Source: Enterovibrio qingdaonensis (GTDB lineage Bacteria; Pseudomonadota; Gammaproteobacteria; Enterobacterales; Vibrionaceae). Taken from it: DNA of 64,000 bases. Position 1 is the stretch's first letter, and each line of letters opens with the position of its first letter. Shown in pieces: positions 1 to 9,447 of this stretch. Position numbers and translations under genes: made by a program. Under the pieces are notes generated by a model that saw nothing but the letters and a program-made list of their open reading frames with translations, did no database searches and was not told the origin of the DNA. The DNA lies in contig NZ_JAJUBB010000003.1 of the NCBI RefSeq assembly GCF_028683135.1, positions 186,001-250,000 on the forward strand, given 5' to 3'.

Positions 1-235
1 GATTTTCTTAATTTTATTACCCCTATAACTAATAATGTTTATATTTGTCTATTATTCAAATTCTTAAATCTCATTAATAACGTATTTCTCGTAAAAATAA
101 CCAATCAAAAATGATTTCTTATCATCAGCATAAATATAAGCAATTTCACTTATTCCCTATTCCCCTTAACACTGTGTCTAAGCCAACAACAGGATGGCTG
201 ACGACAAGCATTCCTCGAATCAAAAGGACAAGACT
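1..235 (+). other. AT-rich leader upstream of cbbL
   Basis: This stretch holds no convincing gene. It is very AT-rich and precedes the RuBisCO operon, so the cbbL promoter and a CbbR operator probably lie in it. I could not find a clean TNA-N7-TNA LysR-type site or a clear -35/-10 pair. An in-frame upstream ATG at 194 would add 14 residues to CbbL, but it lacks the good ribosome binding site seen before the ATG at 236. Confidence 0.4.
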
Positions 236-1654
236 ATGGCCAAGAGTTATCAAGCAGGTGTTAAGGAGTATCGTGATACTTACTGGGAGCCTGACTATAT
301 TCCCGCAGATACTGATATTCTCGCGTGTTTCAAAATAGAACCTCAACCCGGCGTACCTCGGGAAGAAGCAGCAGCTGCAGTCGCCGCTGAATCATCAACA
401 GGTACCTGGACCACGGTATGGACAGATCTCCTAACAGATCTTGATTACTACAAAGGCAGAGCCTATGCGATTGAAGACGTCCCGGGTGATGACTCCACGT
501 TCTATGCCTTTGTTGCCTATCCCATCGACCTATTTGAAGAAGGCTCTGTGGTAAACGTATTGACGTCTTTGGTCGGTAATGTATTCGGCTTCAAAGCAAT
601 TCGCGGTCTTCGACTCGAAGATGTCCGTTTCCCAATTGCGTACGTAAAAACCTGTGGCGGACCGCCAAACGGTATTCAGGTTGAACGCGACAAAATGAAC
701 AAATACGGCCGCGCGCTGCTGGGCTGTACGATCAAGCCGAAGCTCGGACTTTCAGCGAAGAACTACGGCCGCGCGTGTTATGAAGGTCTTCGTGGCGGGT
801 TGGACTTCACTAAAGATGATGAGAATGTGAATTCTCAACCTTTCATGCGCTGGCGTGATCGCTTCGAGTATGTTGCCGAAGCTATTCATCGTGCCGAGCG
901 TGAAACGGGTGAACGCAAAGGACACTATCTCAATGTGACAGCTCCTACCCCGGAAGAAATGTACCGCCGTGCGGAATTTGCTAAAGAACTCGATATGCCA
1001 ATCATCATGCATGACTTCCTGACAGCAGGTTTTACCGCAAACACAGGTCTTGCTAATTGGTGCCGAGAAAATGGCATGCTGCTTCATATTCACCGTGCAA
1101 TGCACGCAGTTCTCGATCGAAATCCTCGTCATGGTATTCACTTCCGCGTGCTTGCTAAGTGCCTACGTCTTTCCGGTGGTGACCACCTGCATTCAGGCAC
1201 CGTTGTTGGGAAGCTAGAAGGTGACAGAGAAGCCACGCTTGGTTGGATCGATATCATGCGTGACCGAGTAATTAAAGAAGACAGGTCTCGCGGCATATTC
1301 TTTGAACAAGACTTTGGCTCTATGCCTGGCGTACTCCCTGTTGCGTCTGGTGGTATTCACGTATGGCACATGCCTGCACTCGTCTCAATCTTTGGCGATG
1401 ACGCCATCTTCCAATTCGGTGGCGGTACCTTGGGACACCCATGGGGCAACGCTGCAGGTGCAGCCGCGAACCGCGTCGCTCTCGAAGCATGTACACAAGC
1501 GCGAAATGAAGGTCGAAACCTCGAACGTGAAGGCAAAGACATTCTCACCGCTGCCGCGAAGCACAGTCCTGAACTGAAAGCGGCAATGGAAACATGGAAA
1601 GAGGTCAAATTTGAATTTGATACTGTCGACAAGCTTGACGTAGTACACGCCTAA
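236..1654 (+). CDS. cbbL: RuBisCO large subunit, form I (IA-like)
   Basis: Catalytic subunit of ribulose-1,5-bisphosphate carboxylase/oxygenase, which adds CO2 to RuBP to give two 3-phosphoglycerates in the cytoplasm. The 472-residue length fits form I. The N-terminus [15 protein letters not shown] is typical of proteobacterial form I enzymes. The carbamylated lysine is K193 in [11 protein letters not shown], and loop 6 shows [12 protein letters not shown] with K326. The start at 236 is chosen because AAGGA sits seven bases upstream and family members begin near here; an upstream in-frame ATG at 194 is weaker. cbbS follows after 24 bases. The nearby cbbQ and cbbO and the absence of carboxysome genes point to the non-carboxysomal IAq type; that subtype is inferred from context, not from a tree. 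Confidence 0.97.
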   Translation: MAKSYQAGVKEYRDTYWEPDYIPADTDILACFKIEPQPGVPREEAAAAVAAESSTGTWTTVWTDLLTDLDYYKGRAYAIEDVPGDDSTFYAFVAYPIDLFEEGSVVNVLTSLVGNVFGFKAIRGLRLEDVRFPIAYVKTCGGPPNGIQVERDKMNKYGRALLGCTIKPKLGLSAKNYGRACYEGLRGGLDFTKDDENVNSQPFMRWRDRFEYVAEAIHRAERETGERKGHYLNVTAPTPEEMYRRAEFAKELDMPIIMHDFLTAGFTANTGLANWCRENGMLLHIHRAMHAVLDRNPRHGIHFRVLAKCLRLSGGDHLHSGTVVGKLEGDREATLGWIDIMRDRVIKEDRSRGIFFEQDFGSMPGVLPVASGGIHVWHMPALVSIFGDDAIFQFGGGTLGHPWGNAAGAAANRVALEACTQARNEGRNLEREGKDILTAAAKHSPELKAAMETWKEVKFEFDTVDKLDVVHA

Positions 1655-1678
1655 CCTAGGGAATTAAGGAGAAACACC

Positions 1679-2038
1679 ATGAGTGAAGTGATGGATTATG
1701 CGTCGCGTTTAACCGACAAACATAGCCGAAAATTTGAAACCTTTTCTTATCTCCCAAGGATGACGGCCGAACAAATTCGCCGTCAGGTGGAGTACATCGT
1801 CAGCAAGGGATGGAACCCGGCGATTGAACACTCTGAGCCAGAAGAAGCCAGTGGCTCTTTCTGGTACATGTGGAAACTGCCCATGTTTGGTGAGACCGAT
1901 GTCGACACCATTTTGTCAGAAGCACAGCTTTGTCATAACCAAAACCAAAATCACCACGTGCGTTTGGTCGGATATGACAACTTTAAGCAAAGCCAAGGCG
2001 CGTCCATGGTGATCTACCGTGCTCCTGGCTTCGAATAA
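1679..2038 (+). CDS. cbbS: RuBisCO small subunit
   Basis: Small subunit of form I RuBisCO; eight copies cap the L8 core. The 119-residue protein has the usual small-subunit blocks: [20 protein letters not shown] near the start, [27 protein letters not shown], and an ending like other proteobacterial CbbS (MVIYRAPGF). It starts 24 bases after cbbL with the ribosome binding site AAGGAGAAAC, so the two are surely co-transcribed and probably made in equal amounts. A strong intrinsic terminator begins 28 bases after its stop codon, which would make cbbLS the main transcript. Confidence 0.97.
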   Translation: MSEVMDYASRLTDKHSRKFETFSYLPRMTAEQIRRQVEYIVSKGWNPAIEHSEPEEASGSFWYMWKLPMFGETDVDTILSEAQLCHNQNQNHHVRLVGYDNFKQSQGASMVIYRAPGFE

Positions 2039-2066
2039 CCTCTCTGTCTTATCACGGTAGGGCTTT

Positions 2067-2110
2067 GACTGGGGGTTGCACCGTAAGTCCTAGCTCCCCC
2101 AGTCTTTTTT
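2067..2110 (+). terminator. Intrinsic terminator between cbbS and cbbQ
   Basis: A nine-base-pair GC-rich stem GACTGGGGG (2067-2075) / CCCCCAGTC (2096-2104) is followed directly by six T residues. It ends 29 bases before the cbbQ start codon. It would stop most cbbLS transcripts and let through a small fraction for cbbQ, unless cbbQ has its own promoter, for which there is little room. Confidence 0.85.
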
Positions 2111-2139
2111 CAAACGTGTTCGGACACAAGGAGGATCCT

Positions 2140-2961
2140 ATGTCTCAAGCAGTAAAGACCGAAAACCCAGATAGTCAGTATCTGATTATTAACGAGCCGT
2201 ATTATCAAGAAGCAGGCGATGAAATATCCCTGTACAAGGCGGCGTATGACTCGCGCATTCCTATGATGCTCAAGGGACCGACCGGTTGTGGTAAAACGCG
2301 ATTCATTGAGCACATGGCTTGGCGACTTGCCCGCCCACTGATTACCATTTCGTGCCACGAAGACATGACAGCGTCAGATTTGATTGGCCGCTACCTTCTC
2401 GATGCCAATGGTACCTATTGGCAAGACGGACCATTGACGACAGCAGCCAGAATTGGCGCGATTTGTTATCTCGACGAAGTCGTTGAAGCCCGTCAGGATA
2501 CCACCGTGGCGATACACTCTCTCACTGACTACCGACGAACGCTATCTTTAGAAAAGAAAGGCGAATTGCTGCATGCACATGAAGACTTCCAATTGGTTAT
2601 TTCCTATAACCCTGGCTATCAAACCTTAATGAAAGATCTTAAAACATCGACCAAACAACGGTTTGCGGCATTGGAGTTCTCATACCCGGACGCAGAAACC
2701 GAAGCAACCATTGTATGCCACGAGACAGGCTTGCCTCGGGAAACGGCTGACAGACTGATCCAAGTAGCGAAACACGCAAGGAATCTTGTGGGTCATGGAT
2801 TAAATGAAGGTATTTCGACGCGCTTATTAGTCTATACCGCCCAACTGATTCAAAAAGGTATCCCTGCGGTGACCGCTTGCCAAATGGCGTTGGTTCGTCC
2901 TTTAAGCGACGACATGGATATCAGAGAAACATTAGAAGCGACGGTGCTCGGCAGTTTTTAA
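2140..2961 (+). CDS. cbbQ: CbbQ, MoxR-family AAA+ RuBisCO activase ATPase
   Basis: AAA+ ATPase that works with CbbO to remove inhibitory sugar phosphates from RuBisCO. The protein has 273 residues, with Walker A GPTGCGKT at 46-53, Walker B CYLDEV around 109-114, and a sensor-1-type asparagine in VISYNPGYQ. Close relatives are CbbQ and the NorQ/NirQ proteins; the position directly after cbbLS favours CbbQ. The start at 2140 is set by a perfect AAGGAGG six bases upstream; an open frame reaching back to 2065 would run through the terminator hairpin and is not believed. Its partner cbbO is not next to it but about 24 kb away at 26.8 kb, beyond the hydrogenase genes. Confidence 0.95.
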   Translation: MSQAVKTENPDSQYLIINEPYYQEAGDEISLYKAAYDSRIPMMLKGPTGCGKTRFIEHMAWRLARPLITISCHEDMTASDLIGRYLLDANGTYWQDGPLTTAARIGAICYLDEVVEARQDTTVAIHSLTDYRRTLSLEKKGELLHAHEDFQLVISYNPGYQTLMKDLKTSTKQRFAALEFSYPDAETEATIVCHETGLPRETADRLIQVAKHARNLVGHGLNEGISTRLLVYTAQLIQKGIPAVTACQMALVRPLSDDMDIRETLEATVLGSF

Positions 2962-3009
2962 TCTGTCCCTCAAAACGAGGCTTAGCGTGGATTAAGGCTT
3001 AGGTTCAGG

Positions 3010-4257
3010 TTAAGTCGTAGAAAGCGGAATTGAAAAGGAAAATCGTGCCCCTCCTTCAGGACGGTTTTCCGCTTTGAATTCTCCGCCATGTTCGGTGATA
3101 AGTCGGTAACTGATAGCGAGCCCCAAGCCGCTGCCTTCTCCCACTTTCTTCGTGGTAAAAAAAGGATCAAAGAGTTGGCTAAATTTGTTTTCATCAATAC
3201 CAGCACCATTGTCGCTGATGCTTACCCATACAAAGGCATCAAGTACATGCGACTCAATAGAAATAACCGGTGTATTGGTTCCTTTGAGCGCATCCATAGC
3301 ATTATTCAACACGTTAACCATCACCTGAATCAATTGACCTTTATGCGCAATAACCGGCGTACTCACGACATTTTCGGTTTGAATGATGGGTGAAGGATGC
3401 CGATGTGTCGTTACCCATTTAACGGCAAGTGACACGGCATCTTTCAAATCAATAGGTTCCTTTTCTGCCTGCTGCTGAGCAGACGAGTGACTTAAATCAT
3501 CCACAATAGATGTTACGCGCCCCGCCGACTCCAAAATATCTCCAACCATAGGGCCAAGCTCTTGGGTGATTGCATCGATACGCAACGTTTCTCGGAGTGC
3601 GTTAATCTCGTTTTCCTGTGCATGTGCATGAACGCAATCTAGATATTTTTCCAATCGCTCAACATTTTTTTTCAAGGCATGACCGTTGCCGACAATAAAA
3701 CTGATGGGATTATTAATTTCATGCGCAACACCCGCTACTAGTTGACCTAATGACGCCAGCTTTTCAGCCTGAACCAATTGCTGTTGCGTGGCTTTCAGCG
3801 CGGTTAATGTCGCTTCTAGGGTATCGTTTTGAGACTGCAGAGCTTGTTGGTAGTAACGCAGTGAAAGATGTGTTTTTATCCGAGCTTTAACTTCAGCAAA
3901 GTGAATTGGCTTCGTGACATAGTCTAACGCACCGAAATCAAAAGCTTTTAACTTGTCATCCAGCGCACTGTAACTACTGATAAAAAGAACGGGCGTTGCT
4001 GACAAGATTGCGTGGGACTTTATCTTCGCACAGACCTCATATCCGTCCATTCCTGGCATATCAATATCTAGCAGGATCAAATCAGGCGGCGTCATTGCCA
4101 TCCCGTTCAATGCGTCTTCACCGCATAAATAAGGTTGCGTAATATAGCCTTCATCATTGAGAAGATCGCACAACATTTCGCACAGCGTCGCAGAGTCATC
4201 GACAACAGCGATAACCGATCCGGTGACAGCTTGATTAGTGCGATCTGCTTGTGTCAT
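3010..4257 (-). CDS. Receiver-histidine kinase hybrid, no membrane segment
   Basis: A 415-residue cytoplasmic signalling protein. The order of domains is an N-terminal receiver (about residues 14-130, phospho-acceptor D64 in LLDIDMPGMDG), a coiled coil (about 135-165), a HisKA helix with the H-box GVAHEINNPISF, and a HATPase_c domain with DPFFTTKK and GSGLGLAIS. This REC-kinase order is less common than kinase-REC. It lies 19 bases downstream of another kinase, which is itself coupled to hupD, so it is probably the last gene of the hydrogenase string. I infer that it takes part in phosphorylating HoxA; the sequence does not prove the partner. Convergent with cbbQ, 48 bases away. Confidence 0.85.
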   Translation of the reverse strand: MTQADRTNQAVTGSVIAVVDDSATLCEMLCDLLNDEGYITQPYLCGEDALNGMAMTPPDLILLDIDMPGMDGYEVCAKIKSHAILSATPVLFISSYSALDDKLKAFDFGALDYVTKPIHFAEVKARIKTHLSLRYYQQALQSQNDTLEATLTALKATQQQLVQAEKLASLGQLVAGVAHEINNPISFIVGNGHALKKNVERLEKYLDCVHAHAQENEINALRETLRIDAITQELGPMVGDILESAGRVTSIVDDLSHSSAQQQAEKEPIDLKDAVSLAVKWVTTHRHPSPIIQTENVVSTPVIAHKGQLIQVMVNVLNNAMDALKGTNTPVISIESHVLDAFVWVSISDNGAGIDENKFSQLFDPFFTTKKVGEGSGLGLAISYRLITEHGGEFKAENRPEGGARFSFSIPLSTT

Positions 4258-4276
4258 TTCATGTCCTAGATGCTTG

Positions 4277-6448
4277 TTAACTGTCTGCTAAGTAGCGCGT
4301 TATTGCACTCGTCAGTTTAGTAAACTCCAATGAGACCGAAGTCAGGCTCTCATGGTCTATTGCCTTCTCACTGCATTGCCTTTCGAGCTTGTCGCACAAT
4401 ACACTGAGCCGCTCTGCCCCCAACGTTGATGCAATGCCTTTCAATTCGTGAAAAGCGTGTTTTTGTGCGTCTCTATCTTTAGCTTGGTAGAGGCGTTGAA
4501 GTTCCTCCATGCGCGATTCAGGCTCAGCGAGGAAATTTGTCAGCATTTTCAGGTAAACGTTTTTGTTTGAGCCCAATCGAAGTAACGCGCTATCGGGGCA
4601 AAATAGCACTGACTCTTCGATTTTTTGGACATTCGGTGTAGGTGCCGTTATCAAATGGTGTGCAATTACCTGAATCAAACGCTTTAAGTCTATTGGCTTG
4701 GGCAGATAGTCATTCATGCCAGCATAGATACACGTTTCTGCCATGCTGGCCGACGTATTGGCAGACAGTGCAATAATTGGAACATCGCCACCGTTTGGTA
4801 GGGTTCTAATCACTTTTGTTGCTTCAATACCATCTATGCCTGTCATCCGTAAATCCATAAGAATTATCGAAAAATGCCCGCGTTTGACGGCTTCAACCGC
4901 ATCCTCACCCGAGCTAACTTGCTCCACGCTCATTTCAAAAGAAGACAGCAATTCACGAATCATTTCTCGATTTATCGTGTTGTCATCAACCACTAACACG
5001 TGATGGTCTTTTAGTATTGGAACTTGTGGGAAGCTGAATTCTTCATGGGTTTCGGCGTGCATTGAACGACTCTGCTCTGCCTTTTCAAGAAGCGTAAACT
5101 TCGCGAAGAATTCACACTCCGTTCCCTTCCCATAGTCGCTTCGAATTTGAATATCACCCTGCATGAGATTGACGAGCTTTTGGCTGATGGTAAGTCCCAG
5201 CCCTGTACCACCAAATCGACGACTCGTGGATGGGTCTGCTTGATGATACTGATGAAAAAGGCCATTTAACTGTGCGTCTGTCATGCCTATACCCGTATCC
5301 GTCACCCGGAATATCAGCGTAGTGCTCTTTTTCGCTCGAGAGCGTTTAGGTGTGACGGAGATAGACACGCTCCCTTTCTCAGTAAACTTAATCGCGTTGC
5401 CGACCAGATTGACTAATACCTGCTGCAGACGCTGAGGATCCCCTTTCAGGTTGACGGGAAGCGTAGGTTCAATGTGAATGGATAACGATAATCCTCGCTT
5501 GGCGACGTCCAACCACACCACATGGCGAACGTTGCTAAGCACTTGATTAAGATTGAACGGAACGCACTCCATTTCTAACTTACCTGCTTCGATCTTTGAC
5601 AGATCCAACACATCATTGATCAGGTGAGAAAGTGAGTGTGAGGCGACATCGACGTTGTTGAGGTAATCGCGTTGCTTGAGTGTCAAATCAGACTGCAAAC
5701 ATAGCTTAGTAAACCCAATAATGGCATTAAGTGGTGTTCGAATTTCATGGCTCATGTTAGCCAGAAAATCGCCTTTTGCTTGATTCGCTGCTTCTGCTTC
5801 CGCCTTGGCTTTCTGCAGGGCAATCTCGCTTTGCTTCAACGCCGTTTCCCGTTGTCGAAGTTCCGAAATATCCGTCGCTGTCAGCAATATTCCCTGCAAC
5901 TTTCCTTGGTGACTGTAGAATTGCTCACCTTTTACCAGATAGACAGCGTCTGTGAATAAACCATCGCTCTGATGCAAAGGCATTTCTCGTTCAAGATGGC
6001 CATGCTGAGTAATATAAGAAACAACCCGCGAACTTGACGTCGGTTTGGTCAGAGCTTGTAGACTTGAAAGCAGTTCTTTGGGAAATAAAGAATCGACGTG
6101 AATGTGCGGCAGCTCTTCTTCTGTCCAATTCAGGTCTTCAGAAAATACCCGATTCGCCTGTGCAATTTGTCCATCAATACCCACAACGATCAGAATACTG
6201 TTCATTGCATCATTTATACTTCGAATGTAGGCATTCAGTTCGAGTAGCTGCTTATTTTTCTTTTTAAGCGCATTACGCTGCGATTCCACCTCAAGCAGGA
6301 TGTCATCCATTGCATGGGTGGCTGCAAGAAGCTGTTGCTCTCTTGCTTCAGCAGCAGCATAGAGGGCATCGATTTCCTTACGAAGCTGAGCGTTTTCTTG
6401 CTCAGTGGAATGCAAAGCAGGACTGAGCTTTCTGGAAGATGTCGTCAT
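4277..6448 (-). CDS. Hybrid sensor kinase (PAS-HisKA-HATPase-REC-Hpt)
   Basis: A 723-residue hybrid kinase with no obvious membrane segment. Domains in order: a coiled coil (about 10-70), a PAS domain (about 75-200), HisKA with the H-box ANMSHEIRTPLNAIIGF, HATPase_c with GGTGLGLTIS, a receiver (VLVVDDNTINREM to about residue 600, acceptor in LMDLRMTGIDG), and a C-terminal Hpt domain with HAFHELKGIASTLGAE. This is an ArcB/BarA-like full phosphorelay without the membrane part, so the cue is likely cytoplasmic, perhaps redox through PAS. Its ATG overlaps the hupD stop codon (ATGA, 6445-6448), which ties it to the uptake hydrogenase genes. The phosphate target is unknown; HoxA, or the receiver kinase next door, are the obvious candidates. 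Confidence 0.88.
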   Translation of the reverse strand: MTTSSRKLSPALHSTEQENAQLRKEIDALYAAAEAREQQLLAATHAMDDILLEVESQRNALKKKNKQLLELNAYIRSINDAMNSILIVVGIDGQIAQANRVFSEDLNWTEEELPHIHVDSLFPKELLSSLQALTKPTSSSRVVSYITQHGHLEREMPLHQSDGLFTDAVYLVKGEQFYSHQGKLQGILLTATDISELRQRETALKQSEIALQKAKAEAEAANQAKGDFLANMSHEIRTPLNAIIGFTKLCLQSDLTLKQRDYLNNVDVASHSLSHLINDVLDLSKIEAGKLEMECVPFNLNQVLSNVRHVVWLDVAKRGLSLSIHIEPTLPVNLKGDPQRLQQVLVNLVGNAIKFTEKGSVSISVTPKRSRAKKSTTLIFRVTDTGIGMTDAQLNGLFHQYHQADPSTSRRFGGTGLGLTISQKLVNLMQGDIQIRSDYGKGTECEFFAKFTLLEKAEQSRSMHAETHEEFSFPQVPILKDHHVLVVDDNTINREMIRELLSSFEMSVEQVSSGEDAVEAVKRGHFSIILMDLRMTGIDGIEATKVIRTLPNGGDVPIIALSANTSASMAETCIYAGMNDYLPKPIDLKRLIQVIAHHLITAPTPNVQKIEESVLFCPDSALLRLGSNKNVYLKMLTNFLAEPESRMEELQRLYQAKDRDAQKHAFHELKGIASTLGAERLSVLCDKLERQCSEKAIDHESLTSVSLEFTKLTSAITRYLADS

Positions 6449-6933
6449 AACACCTGCCTATGCGTCGACACATTTTGCCGAAGAATTTTGTTGTTTGCAT
6501 AGTCAATGATCGCCTCAACCACTGCATCTAATGACGATTCAGCCTCTTTTGACAATACCGGTGAAAAGCTTTTACAAACTGCGGGTTGAATGGCGAATAC
6601 ATCAAGTTGCGGTAAAGGTGTAATTAACGCATTCACCGCTTGCAGTAGATAGCCCACGCCCCCCATATGATCCGCGACATCAACGTGATTTAGCTGCTCG
6701 GGTGACAAGAACTTAAAATGGCCAGGTGACAAACCCACGTCTGCGGCATCGACAACCAGTACCGACATTGTTTGTTTAAACAATGGCAATGCGTTGAGAC
6801 CTAACAGACCCACGTCATGCACCTCGACCTCTTTGGGTAACATTTGCTCTCGAAGCCTGAGTGCAACAGCAGCTCCAATGCCGTCATCACTGTGGAGGGT
6901 GTTACCAAAGCAAAGGATCCTGAGTCCGATCAT
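6445..6933 (-). CDS. hupD: Hydrogenase maturation endopeptidase for HupL
   Basis: Nickel-dependent endopeptidase of the HyaD/HybD/HupD family that clips the C-terminal peptide off a hydrogenase large subunit after the NiFe site is filled. The protein has 162 residues. The N-terminus reads LRILCFGNTLHSDDGIGAAV, the family signature with the metal-binding aspartate, and VLVVDAADVGLSPG follows around residue 60. It lies four bases after hupL, so HupL is its likely substrate; HoxH has its own enzyme, HoxW. Its stop codon overlaps the start of the following histidine kinase, an unusual coupling of a maturation gene to a signalling gene. Confidence 0.9.
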   Translation of the reverse strand: MIGLRILCFGNTLHSDDGIGAAVALRLREQMLPKEVEVHDVGLLGLNALPLFKQTMSVLVVDAADVGLSPGHFKFLSPEQLNHVDVADHMGGVGYLLQAVNALITPLPQLDVFAIQPAVCKSFSPVLSKEAESSLDAVVEAIIDYANNKILRQNVSTHRQVL

Positions 6934-6937
6934 TCAA

Positions 6938-8446
6938 TCAAATCCCATAGCGCAGTTTCTTTCCGGTGGGCAGCATATGAACCGTGCATACCAGACACGG
7001 ATCGTGAGAGCGAATAACATGACCGAGCATCAAAGGGTTATCTAAATCCTCCACCGGCAAGCCGATAACACTTTGTTCCCAATGGCCATGCTGTCCGTCT
7101 GAATCTCTGGGGGAAGCATTCCATGCCGTTGGGGTTATGATTTGGTATTTATCTATCACACCATCTTTGATGCTCACCCAATGCCCGAGTCCTCCTCTTG
7201 CGGCCTGCACCAACCCCATACCTTTGCCATCACATTCATCTTGTGGCTTAGGCGGCAAGAATATCTCCCCATCAAGATTGTTGCTCAGAGCCTGCACTGC
7301 GTGCTTCATCAGATGTAAGCTAAAACCAATTCGACGAAGTCGTGAGAATTGACGTAGCCATGTGGAAGGGCCTTCTTTTCTGTGAAACTGTGTCACCAAG
7401 GGGTCTCCCCCAATGATCAATTCGGCCATGGGCCCCGTTTGCATTACCTTGCCACCATAACGAGGTGCTTTTGCCCATGTATAGCGATCTGACTCTGATT
7501 GATAGTCAGGAATGGTTTCGCCCTGATAAGGATGACGCCCCCCTTGATATTGCCGAAAGTAGGAGTACCTCACATGCTCGACAATCTGTGACTGATCCAG
7601 TGTATTAATAGTGCAAGTGTCGGCGTCATAAACGCCAGACGGAATAAGGTCTTGGCCTTCGCCATGCGCTCCGAAACTCAACATATTTTCGGTTCCGAAC
7701 CCTATCTCATGCAGACCAATCGAACGAGAAAATCGGGTAAAAAGGCCCAGTGCACTATTGGCTTTTGCACTGTCTCGTTGTAAATCGTTGAAAAAACCAT
7801 CGCACTGACTCTGTGAAAGCCAGTTATCGAGTGAATCCCCAATCACCGCGCTTTCGTACCATCGCGTAAGCTTGCTGATTATGCTGTTGGTTTCGATAAT
7901 CTTGCGAATACTGGGCTTCCCAACCACGCCACCAGGTAGCATGTAAGACGAGTGCGGCCATTGACCGCCAAACAAGGCCACAATACCGACGGCATCCGAG
8001 CTTTGTTCTAAGGCACCTAAATGATGTCGCCCTTTGAAGGGTTCAAATGCCGCCATGATCTCGTTATAGAGTGGATGCGCACGATAAGCCGGATGACAGA
8101 AATCGACCAAAAACATTAAAAAGCTCTGTCGAATGTCGTTTTGTATGCTTTCTGTGAGTAAACAAAGGTTTCGGATTGTTGTGGCATTGGGCGGTGGCTC
8201 TACGCCCCAGATCTGTTCTAACGCTAAGGTGGCAGCATAAAGATGTGCAGTGCCACAAATGCCGCAAACTCGAGGCGTGATCACCGCAGCATCCCTTGGC
8301 GTACGCCCTATCATTATCTGTTCAAAACCGCGATACATCACTCCGATGCAGCGCGCGTCGACCACAACACCGTCCTCCACGTCCAACTCGAACTCGAGAT
8401 CACCTTCGACGCGGTTAAGATCGATGTTCAGCGTTTTCTTAACCAT
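6938..8446 (-). CDS. hupL: NiFe uptake hydrogenase large subunit (group 2-like)
   Basis: Large subunit carrying the NiFe site of an H2-oxidising enzyme. Two nickel cysteines are in RVCGICGTAH (C61, C64), the other two in DPCLVCTVH near the C-terminus (C484, C487). After H490 come 12 residues that HupD should remove. This tail separates it from H2 sensors of the HupV/HoxC type, which lack it. The start at 8446 has GGAG six bases upstream and shares one base with the hupS stop codon (TGATG). The group 2 assignment rests on the small subunit having no Tat signal and on motif style. The electron acceptor is not visible: no cytochrome b gene follows. Confidence 0.92.
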   Translation of the reverse strand: MVKKTLNIDLNRVEGDLEFELDVEDGVVVDARCIGVMYRGFEQIMIGRTPRDAAVITPRVCGICGTAHLYAATLALEQIWGVEPPPNATTIRNLCLLTESIQNDIRQSFLMFLVDFCHPAYRAHPLYNEIMAAFEPFKGRHHLGALEQSSDAVGIVALFGGQWPHSSYMLPGGVVGKPSIRKIIETNSIISKLTRWYESAVIGDSLDNWLSQSQCDGFFNDLQRDSAKANSALGLFTRFSRSIGLHEIGFGTENMLSFGAHGEGQDLIPSGVYDADTCTINTLDQSQIVEHVRYSYFRQYQGGRHPYQGETIPDYQSESDRYTWAKAPRYGGKVMQTGPMAELIIGGDPLVTQFHRKEGPSTWLRQFSRLRRIGFSLHLMKHAVQALSNNLDGEIFLPPKPQDECDGKGMGLVQAARGGLGHWVSIKDGVIDKYQIITPTAWNASPRDSDGQHGHWEQSVIGLPVEDLDNPLMLGHVIRSHDPCLVCTVHMLPTGKKLRYGI

Positions 8447-9399
8447 CAAGGCTCCATTTTGCGCTTTTTAACGCGTTCCGGTGCAGCCGCTTTCGCCAGG
8501 TTTTTATACGCGATGTAATTGGCCCTCTCGACACCTACCGGCAGTTTCGACGGTATCGGACCAAGTTTTTCTGTTTTGAATAGATCTTCGTCTTGGGGAA
8601 AGCTTGGCGATGTACATCCAAAGCAAGGAACGCCCGCGCGGGTCTTGCTGCTTCGTCCATTCCATAGGTCGGTGTTGCATGTTGCTTGGGTATATGGCCC
8701 TTTACACCCAAGGTTAAAGAACATGCACCCGTTGGTAGCAAATTCAGACTCTTCCACGTCATACTCGTGATACTCGTTTCGGGTGCAGCCCTGGTGAACC
8801 AGCGTGCTGAAAAACTCTTTGGGACGATTGAGCCCATCCAATTGCAAAATGATACCGCTGGCGATCATGGCGAGGGTTTTCGTCATGGTATTGGGGTGCG
8901 CCGGACAACCCGCGATATTGATGACGGGATACCCTGCTGCGCTGCGCCACTCTGGGTCTAACAATCCGCCAGGTTGCTCTCCTTCCATTTGCAATCCGAC
9001 ACAGTCTGAAGGATTGGGTGGTGCAGCGTGCACGCCACCAAATGCAGCGCAAGTACCCATCGCGAGCACGTACCGTGCTTTTTCCGACAGTTTGAGCACC
9101 CAATCTTTTTTTGCGGTTTTTCTATAGGTATCAAACATCCCCGATCCATTGGGCGCGGTGATAATGCTTCCTTCAACACAAAGGATATCGAGAGAGAGTG
9201 ACCCTTCGATAATCTGCATCATCAAGTCATGAAGATCATATGTGCTCTGAACCGACAGCGAGGGCTGCCAAAGCAAGGAGATGGGATAATCGTTCAATAG
9301 ATCAGAAAGTGAAGGTCGATCAGCACTCAGCAGTGCCATGGTGTCACCACCACAACTTCCTGTCTGAAACCAGAGCAATGTCATTTTGTCTTTTGCCAT
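8446..9399 (-). CDS. hupS: NiFe uptake hydrogenase small subunit, no Tat signal
   Basis: Iron-sulfur subunit that carries electrons from HupL. The protein has 317 residues and begins directly with the proximal-cluster motif LLWFQTGSCGGDTMALL, followed by MGTCAAFGGV and NIAGCPAHPN. Later cysteine motifs are HQGCTRNEYHEY, GCMFFNLGCKGP and PCFGCTSPSFP, for medial and distal clusters. No twin-arginine signal and no C-terminal membrane anchor are present, so the enzyme stays in the cytoplasm, as in group 2 (cyanobacterial-type HupSL and sensory HupUV). It follows hypF by 48 bases without a clear terminator, so it is probably on the hyp transcript. The C-terminal tail is rich in Lys and Arg. Confidence 0.92.
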   Translation of the reverse strand: MAKDKMTLLWFQTGSCGGDTMALLSADRPSLSDLLNDYPISLLWQPSLSVQSTYDLHDLMMQIIEGSLSLDILCVEGSIITAPNGSGMFDTYRKTAKKDWVLKLSEKARYVLAMGTCAAFGGVHAAPPNPSDCVGLQMEGEQPGGLLDPEWRSAAGYPVINIAGCPAHPNTMTKTLAMIASGIILQLDGLNRPKEFFSTLVHQGCTRNEYHEYDVEESEFATNGCMFFNLGCKGPYTQATCNTDLWNGRSSKTRAGVPCFGCTSPSFPQDEDLFKTEKLGPIPSKLPVGVERANYIAYKNLAKAAAPERVKKRKMEP

Positions 9400-9447
9400 G
9401 ACTGCTTTCCCTGCAAAAAACGGGGTTTTTATAAGAGTTAGGGTTAA

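Noticed and set aside
194-235. Fourteen-residue N-terminal extension of CbbL from ATG 194
   Set aside because: No family similarity and a poor ribosome site, whereas ATG 236 has AAGGA at seven bases.
6938-9399. HupSL as an H2-sensing HupUV/HoxBC pair
   Set aside because: The large subunit keeps a 12-residue C-terminal tail and a protease gene follows; sensor large subunits end right after the second CxxC motif.
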